From assembly GCF_001942465.1 (NCBI RefSeq), contig NZ_MKJY01000555.1, positions 31,520 to 95,519 of the forward strand: a stretch of DNA of 64,000 nt, given 5' to 3'. Under the pieces are notes generated by a model. That model saw only the letters and a list, made by a program, of their open reading frames with translations, made no database searches and was not told the origin of the DNA. Both the position numbers and the translations under genes were made by a program. Every line of letters starts with the position of its first letter. Position 1 is the first letter of the stretch. Origin of the DNA: Actinomadura sp. CNU-125. GTDB lineage: Bacteria; Actinomycetota; Actinomycetes; Streptosporangiales; Streptosporangiaceae. Positions 53,880 through 63,971 of this stretch are shown here, one piece after another.

Positions 53880-55462
53880 ATGGTGCAGGACGCTGAGCGG
53901 AACGCCGAGCGGTGGGCGCGGGACGTGCGGACGATCCGGGTGATCGGCACCGGCGCGATGGGGCGCGGCATCGCGCAGCTCGCGGCGGCGGGCGGCGTGA
54001 CCGCCGAACTCGCCGACGTCCGCCCGGAGGCGGTCGTCGAGGCGGTCGAGTACGTCTCCGGGATGTTCGACAAGCTCGTCGCGAAGGGCCGGATGGACGC
54101 CGCCGACGCGGCGGCGGCGAAGGCGCGGCTGCGTCCGGTGGGCGAGCCGCTGACGCCGTTCGGCGAGTGCGACCTCGTCGTCGAGGCCGTCCGCGAGGAC
54201 ATGGACACCAAGCGGGAGCTGTTCGCCGCGCTGGAGAAGGCGGTCCCGGCGGGGACGGTGCTGGCGACCAACACCAGCTCGCTGCCGGTGACGGCGATCG
54301 CGGCGCCCCTCACCGACCCGTCCCGGCTGGCCGGGCTGCACTTCTTCAACCCGGTGCCGCTGATGCGCCTCGTCGAGGTGATCGCGGGCGCGCGGACGGC
54401 CGGCTGGATCCCGGACGCGCTCGCCGCGCTCGTCCGGCGGCTGGGCCACGAGCCGGTGCACGCGCCCGACGCGCCCGGGTTCCTGGTGAACCACGCGGGG
54501 CGCGGGCTGGTGACGGAGACGATGCAGATCCTGTCGGAGGGCGCCGCCGAACCGGTGGACATCGACCGGATCGCCCGGGACGTCCTGGGCCTCAAGATGG
54601 GCCCGTGCGAGCTGCTCGACCTGACCGGCCTCGACGTCTCGCACCCGGTCATGGAGTCCGTGTGGACGGGCTTCTACACGGAGCCGCGGCTCCGCCCGTC
54701 CCGCGTGGGGCGGGCGCGCATGGAGGCGGGGCTGCTCGGCCGCAAGACCGGCGAGGGCTTCTACCCGTACGTGGACGGCGTCAAGCGGGAGCCCGCCGAG
54801 GCGGCGGTGCCCGGGGACGCCGAGCGGCGGCCGGTGTGGATCCACGCGGGTGACGCCGACCGGGCGCGGGCGCGCGGGAGACGCTGGGCGCGCTGCTGTC
54901 GGCGGCCGGGGTCGAGGTGGAGCGGGCGGACGCGCCGTCCGGCCGGGCGGTCGTGCTGGTGACGCTACGGGGAGCCGGGCGCGCGGTCGCGCTGCAGGAG
55001 GGGTTGCCGCCGGAGCGGACGCTGAGCGTCGACCCGCTCGGCGGGTTCTTCACGCGGCTCACGCTCGGCGTGCACCCGGCCGTCGACCGCGCCGCGGGAC
55101 GCGCGGCGTTCGCGGCGCTCGCGGCGACCGGACGTCCGGTGAGCGTCGTGCGGGACGGCCCGGCGCCGATCGCGCAGCGGCTGCTGGCGTCGATCGTGAA
55201 CGTCGCGTGCGGGATCGCTGAGCAGGACCTCGCGCGTCCGGCGGACATCGACACGGCCGTCCGGCTGGGCCTCGGCTACCCGCGCGGCCCGCTGGAGTGG
55301 GGCGACCACGTGGGCGCGGAGGTCGTGCTCGACATCCTGGAGGGGCTGTCGCTGGGCACCGGCGACCCGCGCTACCGGCCGTCCACGTGGCTGACGGAGC
55401 GGGCCGGGCTCGACCTCCCGCTGACCGAGATCGGCACCCGCCCGGCCGACCTGACGGGCTGA
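53880..55462 (+). CDS. 3-hydroxyacyl-CoA dehydrogenase (frameshift near 54875)
   Basis: About 527 residues. NAD motif IRVIGTGAMGRGIAQLAAAG, NTSSLPVTAIAAPL, catalytic His in GLHFFNPVPLMRLVEVI, DAPGFLVNHAGRGLVTE, then a second C-terminal helical domain (RLGLGYPRGPLEWGDHVGAE) in the corrected frame. ATG 53880 behind AGGAGA. Double C-terminal domains suit PaaH/phenylacetate or beta-oxidation enzymes. It works naturally with the thiolase encoded nearby, although on the other strand. Confidence 0.9.
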
Positions 55463-55558
55463 CGTCCTGACGAAAGTTCCTCCGCCGTTCAGCCTCCCGT
55501 ACCCGGCCGGTCCCCGTACCTTCCTCTCGCGATGATCTTCGTTGGCACGGAGGTTCGG

Positions 55559-56563
55559 TTGATCGAGACGGTGTTCAGGACGGCGGACGTGCCCCGCGCG
55601 GACCGGATCGACTACTGGCGCGAGCTGGTGGCCCGGTCCCGCGCCCCGGTGGAGCTGAGCGTCGACCGCGACCGGTTCGAGGCGCGCGAGCGCACGCTGC
55701 GGCTCGGCACCGGCCCGGACGCGGTGACCGTCCTCGCGACCGCGACGAGCCCGGCGACCGTCCGCCGGACGCCCCGGCTCGTCCGGCTGGCCGATCCCGA
55801 GGTGCTGTACCTGTCGCTGGTGCTGCGGGGGGACGTCGAGGTCGTCTGCGGCGACCGCGAGTTCCGGTACGGGCCCGCGCAGTGGGCGGCGCACGACTCG
55901 TCGCGTCCCGCGACGATCCGCCTGGCGGGCGGGTCGGGCCCGTTCGAATGCGCCGGGGTCGTGGTGCCGAAGCGGCTGCTGTCGGTTCCGGCCGACCGGA
56001 TCGGCCGGGCGGTCGGGCCGCCGCTGCCGGGGCGCGACGGGATCGGGGGGCTGCTGGCGGTCACGCTGACGAACATCATCGCCGACCCCGGCGCCTACCG
56101 CCCGTCCGACGGCCCGCGCCTCGCGACCGTCCTGGCAGACCTGGTCTCGGCGCTGCTCGCCCACGCGCTCGACGCCGACGGCGCGGCGGACGGGACGGAC
56201 GGCGCGCCGCCCGAGGCCCGCAGGCGGACGCTGCTGCTGCGGGCGCACGAGTTCATCGACCGGCACCTCCAGGACCCGGACCTGGACCCGGCCGCGGTCG
56301 CCGCCGCGCACCACATCTCCGTGAGCTACCTGCATCGGCTGTTCAGCGCGGAGGGCGTCACGGTCGCGGCGTGGATCCGGCTGCGGCGGCTGGAACACGC
56401 CCGGCTGGCGCTGGCCGATCCCGCGCTGCGCGCCGTCCCGGTCCACCGCATCGCCGCGATGTGGGGGTTCACGCACCATTCGGCGTTCTCGCGGGCGTTC
56501 CGCGACGCGTTCGGGCTGGCACCCAGCGACTACCGCCACGGGGCGCTCGCCGCTCGCGCGTGA
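55559..56563 (+). CDS. AraC-family transcriptional regulator
   Basis: 334 residues. N-terminal AraC_binding_2-like cupin region (FRTADVPRADRIDYWRELVA; VLYLSLVLRGDVEVVCGDRE) and C-terminal double helix-turn-helix (HHISVSYLHRLFSAEGVTVA; MWGFTHHSAFSRAFRDAFGL). TTG 55559 has GGAGG five bases upstream; ATG 55532 is an alternative without a site. Target unknown; neighbours on either side are candidates. Confidence 0.88.
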   Translation: MIETVFRTADVPRADRIDYWRELVARSRAPVELSVDRDRFEARERTLRLGTGPDAVTVLATATSPATVRRTPRLVRLADPEVLYLSLVLRGDVEVVCGDREFRYGPAQWAAHDSSRPATIRLAGGSGPFECAGVVVPKRLLSVPADRIGRAVGPPLPGRDGIGGLLAVTLTNIIADPGAYRPSDGPRLATVLADLVSALLAHALDADGAADGTDGAPPEARRRTLLLRAHEFIDRHLQDPDLDPAAVAAAHHISVSYLHRLFSAEGVTVAAWIRLRRLEHARLALADPALRAVPVHRIAAMWGFTHHSAFSRAFRDAFGLAPSDYRHGALAARA

Positions 56564-56662
56564 ACGGCTCGCGCGTGAACGGCTCGCGTAGACGGATCGT
56601 CAAGGAACCGTAGACCGCACGCCAAGGACTTCCCCGCCGATCGTGCCGAAGATCAACTCGTG

Positions 56663-57743
56663 ATGAAACGACGCTTCACCGTTCTCGGCACGACCCTCCT
56701 CGCGCTGGTGGCGGCAGCCCCCGCCGTGCGCCCGGCGCGCAGCACGGGAGCCGGCCGCCGCGGACCCCTGGACGGCCGCGACGGCTCGGCCGCCGCCTCG
56801 GCGGCGCGGTCGGCGCGCTGGTCGAGGAGTACTGGCGCCCGAGCGCATGGCCGCCGCGAAACCGACCCCCGCCCCCGAGGTGACACCGCCCGCCAAGTCG
56901 TCCGCGTCCGGGCAGGCCGCCGCGGAGGCGCCTCCGGCGGCCGAGCCGGAAAGCGGCGACGGCTACATGCCGCCCGCCACCGCCGGTTCCGGCGAATCCG
57001 ACGGTTCCGGCGAACCGGCCTTCGAGACCAAGGCGCTGACCTACTTCTCCACCTCGAAGATCTGGGCGGACCACGGGCGGATGCCCGCCCGGACCGTCGG
57101 GAAGCTCTTCTACACCCGCAACGGGAGCGGCTACTACTGCACGGCCGCCACGATCAACTCCTCCAACCGGAACACGATCTGGACGGCCGGGCACTGCGTC
57201 ACCGACGGCAGCCGCAACTGGCACTCGAACTTCGCGTTCGTCCCCGACTACCACGACGGCAAGCGCCCGTACGGCACGTGGACGGCCCGGTCGTGGGCGG
57301 CGCCGAACGGCTACTTCGACGGCAAGAACCACCGGTACGACATGGGCGCGCTCGCGCTGAACCTCAGCAACGGCCGCCGGGTCGGCGACGTCGTCGGATA
57401 CCAGGGCTACCGGTTCGGCGAGGGCTACAACGAGACGACGTTCCACGACACGCGCTCGTTCGGGTACCCGCAGAACACGCATCCCGCCCGCTCCGGGATC
57501 AGCTCGAACAAGCTGCGGTTCTGCGTCGGCTACGCCGCGGCGGACGCCCTCTACAAGCGGATCGGCTGCGACATGGGCGGCGGCTCCAGCGGCGGGCCGT
57601 GGATCACCGAGATGCCGCTCTCCCGGGGCTGGGGCTACATCGTCGGCCACAACGCCTGGCACTACGGCAACGACCCGTGGGAGTACGGTCCGACGCTCGG
57701 GACGGCGGCGATCAACGTCCGCGACGCCGTCCACACCGGCTGA
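56663..57743 (+). CDS. Secreted trypsin-like serine protease (frame break near 56750-56845)
   Basis: About 360 residues. Signal peptide KRRFTVLGTTLLALVAAAPA, a pro-region disrupted by one or two frame changes, a Pro/Glu-rich linker, then a protease domain: His in WTAGHCVTDG, Asp in YDMGALALNL and Ser in GCDMGGGSSGGPW, with disulfide cysteines (YYCTAA, FCVGYAA). This is a chymotrypsin-fold, V8/streptogrisin-related enzyme exported to the medium. No ribosome site is clear. Confidence 0.85.
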
Positions 57744-57748
57744 CGGGC

Positions 57749-57792
57749 CTTGGCCCCTCGCTCCGGTGTGGGGCGGAGGCCGAGGGGCCGAG
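57749..57792. terminator. Bidirectional terminator between convergent genes
   Basis: CTTGGCCCCTCG (57749-57760) pairs with 57781-57792 with one G-T wobble; lies between the protease and CU044_5270-like stops. Confidence 0.7.
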
Positions 57793-57833
57793 GGTCTGGC
57801 GGGGCGGGGCGGACGGGACGGGGCGAGCCGGGG

Positions 57834-59040
57834 TCAGGAGGGCTGCTCCACGGGCGGCGTGGGCTTGGTGTCGGTCCAGCCGCTGTCCCGGACGGTCGAG
57901 GCGTAGATGACGAATCCGGGCTTGAGGTCCCGGTAGGTGGCGCCGGGCTTGGTCAGCACGGTCCGCCGGGCCAGCACCTTCCCGGTCTCCTTGGCGAAGA
58001 CGATCTCTTCGCGGCTCTCGTAGGTGCCCGCGTCCTCGGCCGGGCCGCCGTACTCGCCGGTGACCTCGACGACCTCCGGCAGGGACGCCAGCGCGACGCC
58101 CTTGCGGCCCAGCGAGTCGGTGGTCTCACCGATCGCCGTCACCCCGGGCTGCGCGGCCAGCGCCCGCATCAGGCCCGCCCGGACCTTCGGGGGGAGCGGC
58201 ACCGAGTTCAGGCGCCCGACCACGGTGATCGGCCAACGCGAGCGGAACTCCTTCGTCTTCATGTGGGCGGGCAGTTCCGCGTCCTCCGGGATCATCGCGT
58301 TCTTGCGGAGCGACTCGGAACCGTTGAAGAACCGCTCGGCGAGCTGCTTCGGGTCGGTCGGCAGCTTCTGCATCTCCTCCAAGGTCAGCTCGCCGCGCAG
58401 CCACTTGCGGCTGCCGTCGGACGTGCCGTCGTTCTTCCACTCCGACCCCTTCGACGCGTCCAGGGTGAGGGACTTGTCGGTGGACCACACCTTGATCTTC
58501 GCCGGGGCGCCGGCCTTCTTCCAGCCCGCCTCGTCCGCCGGCGTCAGCGGTTCGGCGGGCAGCTCGCGCCAGTGGAACGTCGTGCCGACGCCGGGCTCGG
58601 CACCGGTCCAGCTGAAGTCCTCGATGCGCGCGCCCGCCACGGCGTAGGTGCCGGACTCGGCCCGCACGACGTACGACTGCTCGGAGAGCTTGTTGGAGAA
58701 CCAGTACTTGCCGGTCTCTTGCTTCGCGGCGTTCTCCGCGGCCACCAGGACGGCCTGCTTGCCGAGGTCCACGCCGGGCTGCGGGCCGCCCGCCTGCCCG
58801 CCGCCCCCGGGGGGACGGGTCGCCCGCGCCGATCGCCGAGATCGCGACGGCCGCGGCCGCGCCTCGCCGCGACGACGCCGAGCCCGGCCTTGAGCGGCCA
58901 CCCGAAGCGCGCCTTCGCGCGTCCGCCCGCACCGGACGCCGGGTCCGCGATCTCCCGGCGGAGCCGCCGCCGCCCCTCGTCCTCGGCCGTCCGGGTGGGG
59001 GGTTCGTCCAGCATCTCGCGATCGCCTTCATCTCGTCCAT
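57834..59040 (-). CDS. CU044_5270-like membrane protein, copy 1 (three frame breaks)
   Basis: About 402 residues in corrected frames (shifts near 59010, 58880 and 58815). Short cytoplasmic N-terminus (MDEMKAIA...), one membrane segment (GAAAAVAISAIGAGDPSP region), then an outer domain (YWFSNKLSEQSYVVRAESGT; GLMRALAAQPGVTAIGETTD; GFVIYASTVRDSGW). It overlaps no gene but starts 2 bp after the ECF sigma stop, as anti-sigma-like partners do. About half identical to copy 2. Confidence 0.75.
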
Positions 59041-59042
59041 GG

Positions 59043-59607
59043 TCAGTCTCCTTGCGTCGGGGCGAGGGCCGCCCGCAGCTTCCGGCGCCGCCCGGTTCAG
59101 CCGGGACCCGACCGTGCCGAACGGGATGCCGAGCACGGTCGCGATCTCCTGGTGCGACAGCTCCGCGAGCGCGACGAGCAGCACGACGTCGCGTTCCTTG
59201 CGGGACAGCCCGGCCAGCGCGCGCGCCAGGCTCGGCCGCATCCGCACGGCGGACACGGCGGTCGCGACGCGGTCCTCGTAGCCGCCCGCGTCCGGTTCCG
59301 GGCCGAGGCGGGCCATCGCCCGGTAGCGGCGGGTCTCGGCGCGGCGGTGCTGCGCGACGAGGTTGGTCGCGATGCCGAACAGCCAGGGCCGGACGTCGCC
59401 CTTCGCGGGGTCGAACGAGTCGCGGCGGCGGAACGCGGCGAGGAAGGTCTCGGCGACGACGTCCTCCGCGGCCTGCGCGCCGAGCCGTCCGGCGACGTAC
59501 CGGTGGATCACCGGGAAGTGCCGGTCGTAGACGTCGGTGAACCGGTCGGGCCGGTCGCGGGACGCGGTGACGAGCGTGGCGTCGTCGATCTCGGGCGCGG
59601 CGGTCAC
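59043..59607 (-). CDS. ECF RNA polymerase sigma factor, copy 1 (frameshift near 59095)
   Basis: About 188 residues. Region 2 (VAETFLAAFRRRDSFDPAKG; WLFGIATNLVAQHRRAETRR) and region 4 (LSRKERDVVLLVALAELSHQ; EIATVLGIPFGTVGSRLNRA) are clear; the last codons (RKLRAALAPTQGD) lie in another frame. GTG 59607 is taken; an ATG at 59639 in a different frame may be the true start if another indel exists. Paired with the CU044_5270-like gene. Confidence 0.85.
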
Positions 59608-59736
59608 GGGGCCGTCCGCGGGCCGGGTTCGTCGGGCATGGCACACCTCCGGGGGGATGGTCGTCACCCGGTACTCCACCGGTTCCGCGACCCGCTTTCG
59701 CTTTCCGCCGCGACCGCGGCCGGGCCGGACGCCGAA

Positions 59737-59768
59737 GGCCCGCCGTCCCCGGCGGGGGACGGCGGGCC
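59737..59768 (-). terminator. Terminator after CU044_5270-like copy 2
   Basis: 14-bp perfect stem (59737-59750 with 59755-59768) and 4-base loop, just past the stop at 59784. Confidence 0.8.
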
Positions 59769-59783
59769 CGTGGCCCGTCCGGC

Positions 59784-60988
59784 TCAGAAGGGCGGCTTCG
59801 CGGGCGGCTCCGGCTCGCTGTCGGTCCAGCCCGCGTCGCGGACGACGAAATAGTTGATCACGAATCCGGGCTCGCGGTCCCGGTACGGGCCGCCGGGCTC
59901 GGTCAGGACCTGCTGCAGCGCCAGCACCTCGCCGGTCTCCCGGTCGAAGACGATCTCCTCGCGGCTGCCGTACCGGCCCTGCTCGGCGGCCGGCGTGCCG
60001 TACTCGCCGGTGACCGTCCGCGGGGTGCTCACGGAGGCCAGCGCGACCCCCTTCCGGCCGAGCGGGTCGACGGCCTCGCCGATCGCCGTGATCCCCGGCT
60101 GCTCGGCCAGCGCCCGCATGAGCCCGGCCCGCGTGTCCGGCGAGAGCGGCGCGTCCTGGAGGATCTCCCCCGCCCGGATGACCTTGTCGCGCGGCTGGTT
60201 CATCTCGGCGCGCCGACGCTTCATCGCCTCCCGGACCTCGGGGTCGTCCAGCACCGGCGGCTTGCCGTTGGCGCCTTCCCAGTCCGCACCGAAGAATTTC
60301 TCGCCGAGGGTCTTCGCGTCGGTCGGCAGGGCCTGGATCTCCTCGATCGTGCGGCCGCCCAGCCACTTCCCGCCGCCCTGCGGGTTCGGATCGTCGACCC
60401 GCCACGCCGTCTTCGACCGGTCGTAGGTGTAGTAGTGGTCGTTCGACCAGACGCGGAACTCCGACGGCGAGCCCGCCTTCTTCCACGCCGCCTCGTCCTT
60501 CGGCGTCAGCGGCCTGGACGGGATGTCGCGGCCGTAGAACGCCTCGCCCATGCCCGGCTCGGCCCCGGCCCAGCGGAAGTACTCCGAGTGCGCGCCGACG
60601 ATCGCGTAGGAGCCGGTCGCGGCCCGGATCATGTACGACTGGCCGCTGATCATGTCGGAGAACCAGTACTTGCCGGTCTCCTGCTTCGCGGCCCGTTCCG
60701 CCGCCGCCAGGACGGCCTGCTTGCCGAGGTCCACCGGGGCGGCCTGCGAACCGCCCGGACCGGACGGCGCGGCCCCCGATCCGGCGGCCGAGATCGCGAC
60801 GGCCGCGGCCGCGCCCTCCGCGACCAGCCCGAGCCCCGTCTTGACCGGCCACCCGAACCGGACGCGGCGCGCGCGCGTGGCGGCGTCCGTTCGTCCCCGA
60901 ACATACGGGCGCGGGCGTCCGCCGTCTCCCGGACGGTGGGCGGCGCGGGCTCCCCGTACGCGTCCTTGATCATCCGCATTTCATCCAC
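59784..60988 (-). CDS. CU044_5270-like membrane protein, copy 2 (frameshift near 60893)
   Basis: About 401 residues: VDEMRMIKDAYGEPAPPTVR, one membrane stretch (LVAEGAAAAVAISAAGSGAA), then the outer domain (YWFSDMISGQSYMIRAATGS; GLMRALAEQPGITAIGEAVD; GFVINYFVVRDAGWTD). GTG 60988 overlaps the ECF sigma stop by 8 bp. Same layout as copy 1, so a sigma/membrane-partner pair was duplicated. Anti-sigma or stress-sensor role inferred. Confidence 0.78.
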
Positions 60989-61604
60989 GGTCGTCCTCCC
61001 CGTCCCATATCGGGTTCGTTCCGCCCAGCGCCTTGCGCAGCTTCTTGCGCGCGCGGCTCAGCCGCGACCCGACCGTCCCGTACGGGACGCCGAGCGCCGC
61101 CGCGATCTCCCGGTGGCCGAGGTCGGCGAGGGCGGCGAGCAGCAGCACGTCCCGTTCGCCCGCCGACAGGTTCGCGATCGCGCCCGCGAGCCGTCCCCGC
61201 ACGCCCTGGGCGCTGACCCGCGCCTCCACCTGCTCGGCGTGCCCCTCGGCCGGTCCGACCGGGCCCGGCCCTAGCCGCTCGCGGGCGCGCAGCCCGCGCA
61301 CCTCGCCGCGCCGGTGCTTGGCGACGAGCTTCGTGGCGATGCCGTACAGCCAGGTCCGGACGGCCGCCCTGGACGAGTCGTAGCGGTGCCGCACCCGGAA
61401 CGCCTCAAGGAACGTCTGGGACGCGATGTCGGCACCGGCGTCCGGGCCGAGCCTGCGGACGGCGTAGCCGCGGATCTCCGCGAAGTACGCGTCGAAGATC
61501 TCGCCGAACCGTTCGGGGTCGTCCAGCGACGCCCGCACGGCGGCGGCGTCGTCCGCCCGCGCGGATCCGCCGCCCGGCGGGTCCGCGGTCAGTGGCTCGC
61601 CCAT
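60981..61604 (-). CDS. ECF RNA polymerase sigma factor, copy 2
   Basis: 207 residues. Region 2 (ADIASQTFLEAFRVRHRYDS; WLYGIATKLVAKHRRGEVRG) and region 4 (LSAGERDVLLLAALADLGHR; EIAAALGVPYGTVGSRLSRA) intact, ends NPIWDGEDDRG overlapping the membrane-partner start. ATG 61604 behind AAAGG. Should direct its own regulon, probably including both copies of the pair. Confidence 0.9.
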   Translation of the reverse strand: MGEPLTADPPGGGSARADDAAAVRASLDDPERFGEIFDAYFAEIRGYAVRRLGPDAGADIASQTFLEAFRVRHRYDSSRAAVRTWLYGIATKLVAKHRRGEVRGLRARERLGPGPVGPAEGHAEQVEARVSAQGVRGRLAGAIANLSAGERDVLLLAALADLGHREIAAALGVPYGTVGSRLSRARKKLRKALGGTNPIWDGEDDRG

Positions 61605-61732
61605 GTAGGTGCCTTTCGGTTCGCGGTCGCGATGGTCGCCCTCGTATCCCCCGGACCCCGCCGCGCCTTTCCCGCCTTTCGCACCGGATCGTCGAGATCG
61701 CACCGGATCGAGCGGTGCCGCCGGACGGGCCG

Positions 61733-62787
61733 TCAGCGCGGGGCGGGCCCGGTGGAGCGGCGGATCGCGAGGTGGGAGTCCAGGACGACCTGGTCGCGGG
61801 CGGGGCGGACGCCGTGGCGGTCGCGCACCGCGAGGAGCATGTCGACGGCGGTCCGGCCGGACTCCTCGAACTGGCCGGCGAGCGTGGTCAGCGGCGGCGA
61901 GCAGAAGTCCGCGCCGAAGATGTCGTCGTAGCCGACGACGCTGAGGTCGGCGGGGACGGCGACGTCCCGTTCGGCGCACCGGCGCAGCACGCCGATCGCG
62001 AGCAGGTCGTTGTGCGCGACGGCCGCGACGCGCCCGTCCCGAGCGCGGCGTCGGCGGCGGCCGCGCCACCGGCCAGGGTGGGCGGGAACGGGCCGATCCG
62101 GCGGGCGTCGATGCCGTGCCGCGCGGCGGCCGTGGCGAGGGCCTCCCAGCGGCGCGCGCCCAGCCAGGAGCGGGGCGGCCCGGCGAGGAAGACGATCGAG
62201 CGGTGCCCGAGCGAGGCGAGGTGCTCGACGATCTGCCGGGTGCCCTCGGCGTGCTCGACGTTGACGCTGGGCACCCCGGCGACCTGCCGGCTCACCAGGG
62301 TGATGCGGTGCCCGGCGGCGAGCTTGGTGATCTCCTCGTCGGACATCCGGCTCGCCGCGATCACGAAGCCGTCGACGGACGGGCCGAGCCGCTCGATGTT
62401 GCGCGCCTCGACCTCCGGCGACTCCTCGGTGTCGCCGACGATGAGCGTGCAGCCCGCGGCGCGCGCCTGGTGCTCGGCGCCCCGGATCACCCCGAAGAAG
62501 TGGGGGTTGGTGATGTCGGAGACGAACAGGGCGAGGGTGTCGGTCCGGCCGGAGGGCAGCGCCCGGGCCAGGGTGTTCGCGCGGTAGCCGAGCCGGGCGG
62601 CCACCTCGGCGACCCGCGCGGCGGTCACCGCGTTGACGCGTCCGGGGTTGGACATCGCGCGCGACACCGTGGACGGCGACACCCCGGCCTCCCGCGCCAC
62701 GTCGTAGATCGTCGGCCGCGCCGTCCTGCCGTCCGTCCTGCCGTCCGTCCTGCCGTCCGACTTGCCGTCCGGCTTGCCTTCCGCCAT
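61733..62787 (-). CDS. LacI-family transcriptional regulator (frameshift near 62040)
   Basis: About 351 residues. A repeat-encoded lead (GKPDGKSDGRTDGRTDGRT), then HTH TIYDVAREAGVSPSTVSRAM and the hinge, then an effector domain (LFVSDITNPHFFGVIRGAEH; LGHRSIVFLAG; VVGYDDIFGADFCSPPLTTL in the corrected frame). ATG 62787 behind GGAGGGG. Divergent from a zinc alcohol dehydrogenase; the operator at 62862 lies between. Confidence 0.88.
62721..62778. repeat. 12-bp tandem repeat inside the LacI coding start
   Basis: CCGTCCTGCCGT three times (62721-62756), then two degenerate copies. Encodes DGRT repeats ahead of the HTH; copy-number change would keep frame. Confidence 0.8.
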
Positions 62788-62861
62788 GCGCCGTCCCCTC
62801 CGCCCGACCCACGAGCCCCGCGCCTCGGCGCCCGCCCCAGTTTCCCCACGATGGAAAGTTT

Positions 62862-62877
62862 TGGCAACCGCTTGCCA
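62862..62877. promoter_or_regulatory. LacI-type operator between lacI-like and alcohol dehydrogenase genes
   Basis: TGGCAA-CCGC-TTGCCA, a perfect 6-bp inverted repeat with a central CG, 75 bp upstream of the LacI start. Fits the half-sites of LacI/CcpA-type repressors. Confidence 0.65.
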
Positions 62878-62972
62878 TGCCGCTGACCATGACTTTAATG
62901 TCAAACCACACATTCCACCCTTGTGGCGCAGGTCACACGACCGCCGCCACCGTCGAGCGAAGAACGGAACAC

Positions 62973-63971
62973 ATGCGGGCAATCGTCCTGACGGAACCTG
63001 GGCGCGCCGAGGTCGTCGACTCCCGGGCGGAGCCGGAACCCGGACGGCACGACGTGGTCGTCGAGATGACCGCGGTCGGCCTGTGCGGATCGGACCTCGG
63101 CGTCCACGACGGCACCCGCCCGACGCCCGCCCTGCCCTGGGTGCTGGGCCACGAGGGCGGCGGCCGGATCGTCGCCGTGGGCCCGGACGTCACCGACCGG
63201 CGGGTCGGGCAGCAGGTCGTGATCGAGCCCAACTACTGCTGCTTCGCCTGCCCGCCGTGCCTGCGCGGCATGACGTCCGGCTGCGAGCGCAGGCTCAGCC
63301 CCGGCATCACGGTTCCCGGGGTGCTCGCCGAGCGGGTGGCCGTCCCCGCGCGGTTCGCGTGGCCGCTGCCGTCCCCGGTCGACACGGGGATCCTGGCGTG
63401 CATCGAGCCGTACGCGGTGGCCCGGTCCGCGGTCCGCCGCGCGGGCGTGGGCCCCGGCACCGCGTGCCTGGTCGTCGGCGCCGGATCGCAGGGGCTGTTC
63501 ACCTGCCTTTCGCTCCTGGAGGCCGGGGCCCGCGTGTTCGTCACCGACTCCCGGCCCGACCGGGTCGCGTTCGCCGAGCGGATCGGGGCCCGTCCCGTCC
63601 GCCCCGGGGACGAGCGCGCCTTCCCGTTCGTCTTCGACACCGCCGGGGTCCCCGCCTCCTGGGAGACGTCGGCGCGCCGCGTCTCGACCGGCGGGACCGT
63701 CATGGTGATCGGCATGAGCAGCGAGCCGGTCGGGCTCTCCACGATGGAACTCACCCGGCGGCAGCTCCAGGTGCGCGGCTCCCTCATCTACGACCACCCG
63801 GACGACTTCGCCGGCACCGTCGCGGCGGTCGCCGACGCGGCGTCCCGGCTCGCCGGGGTGCTGCGGCCGGGCGTGCCCCCGGACCGGGCGGAGCGCGCCT
63901 TCGCCGACGCCCGCACGGCGCCCGGCAAGTCCTGGATCGACCTGTCCGCCTGGGGAGAGGACCGCCCATGA
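62973..63971 (+). CDS. Zinc-dependent alcohol/sorbitol-type dehydrogenase
   Basis: 332 residues of the MDR family. Catalytic zinc Cys in VGLCGSDLGVHDG and GHEGGGRIVAVG; structural zinc cysteines in YCCFACPPCLRGMTSGC; Rossmann motif CLVVGAGSQGLFTCLSLLEA with an Asp after beta-2 (FVTDSRPDR), indicating NAD. ATG 62973 is used. Regulated by the divergent LacI protein; polyol or sugar substrate likely. Its stop overlaps the next ATG (ATGA). Confidence 0.9.
   Translation: MRAIVLTEPGRAEVVDSRAEPEPGRHDVVVEMTAVGLCGSDLGVHDGTRPTPALPWVLGHEGGGRIVAVGPDVTDRRVGQQVVIEPNYCCFACPPCLRGMTSGCERRLSPGITVPGVLAERVAVPARFAWPLPSPVDTGILACIEPYAVARSAVRRAGVGPGTACLVVGAGSQGLFTCLSLLEAGARVFVTDSRPDRVAFAERIGARPVRPGDERAFPFVFDTAGVPASWETSARRVSTGGTVMVIGMSSEPVGLSTMELTRRQLQVRGSLIYDHPDDFAGTVAAVADAASRLAGVLRPGVPPDRAERAFADARTAPGKSWIDLSAWGEDRP

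Noticed and set aside
53264..54652. Minus-strand frame across the acidic peptides and the hydroxyacyl-CoA dehydrogenase
   Set aside because: Antisense to a clear dehydrogenase; Ser/Arg-rich shadow.
56550..56595. Short tandem CTCGCGCGTGAACGG repeat after the AraC gene
   Set aside because: Only two copies spanning the stop codon; likely local slippage with no other support.
62721..62778. CRISPR-like repeats
   Set aside because: Direct 12-mers without spacers, inside a coding sequence; no cas genes in the window.
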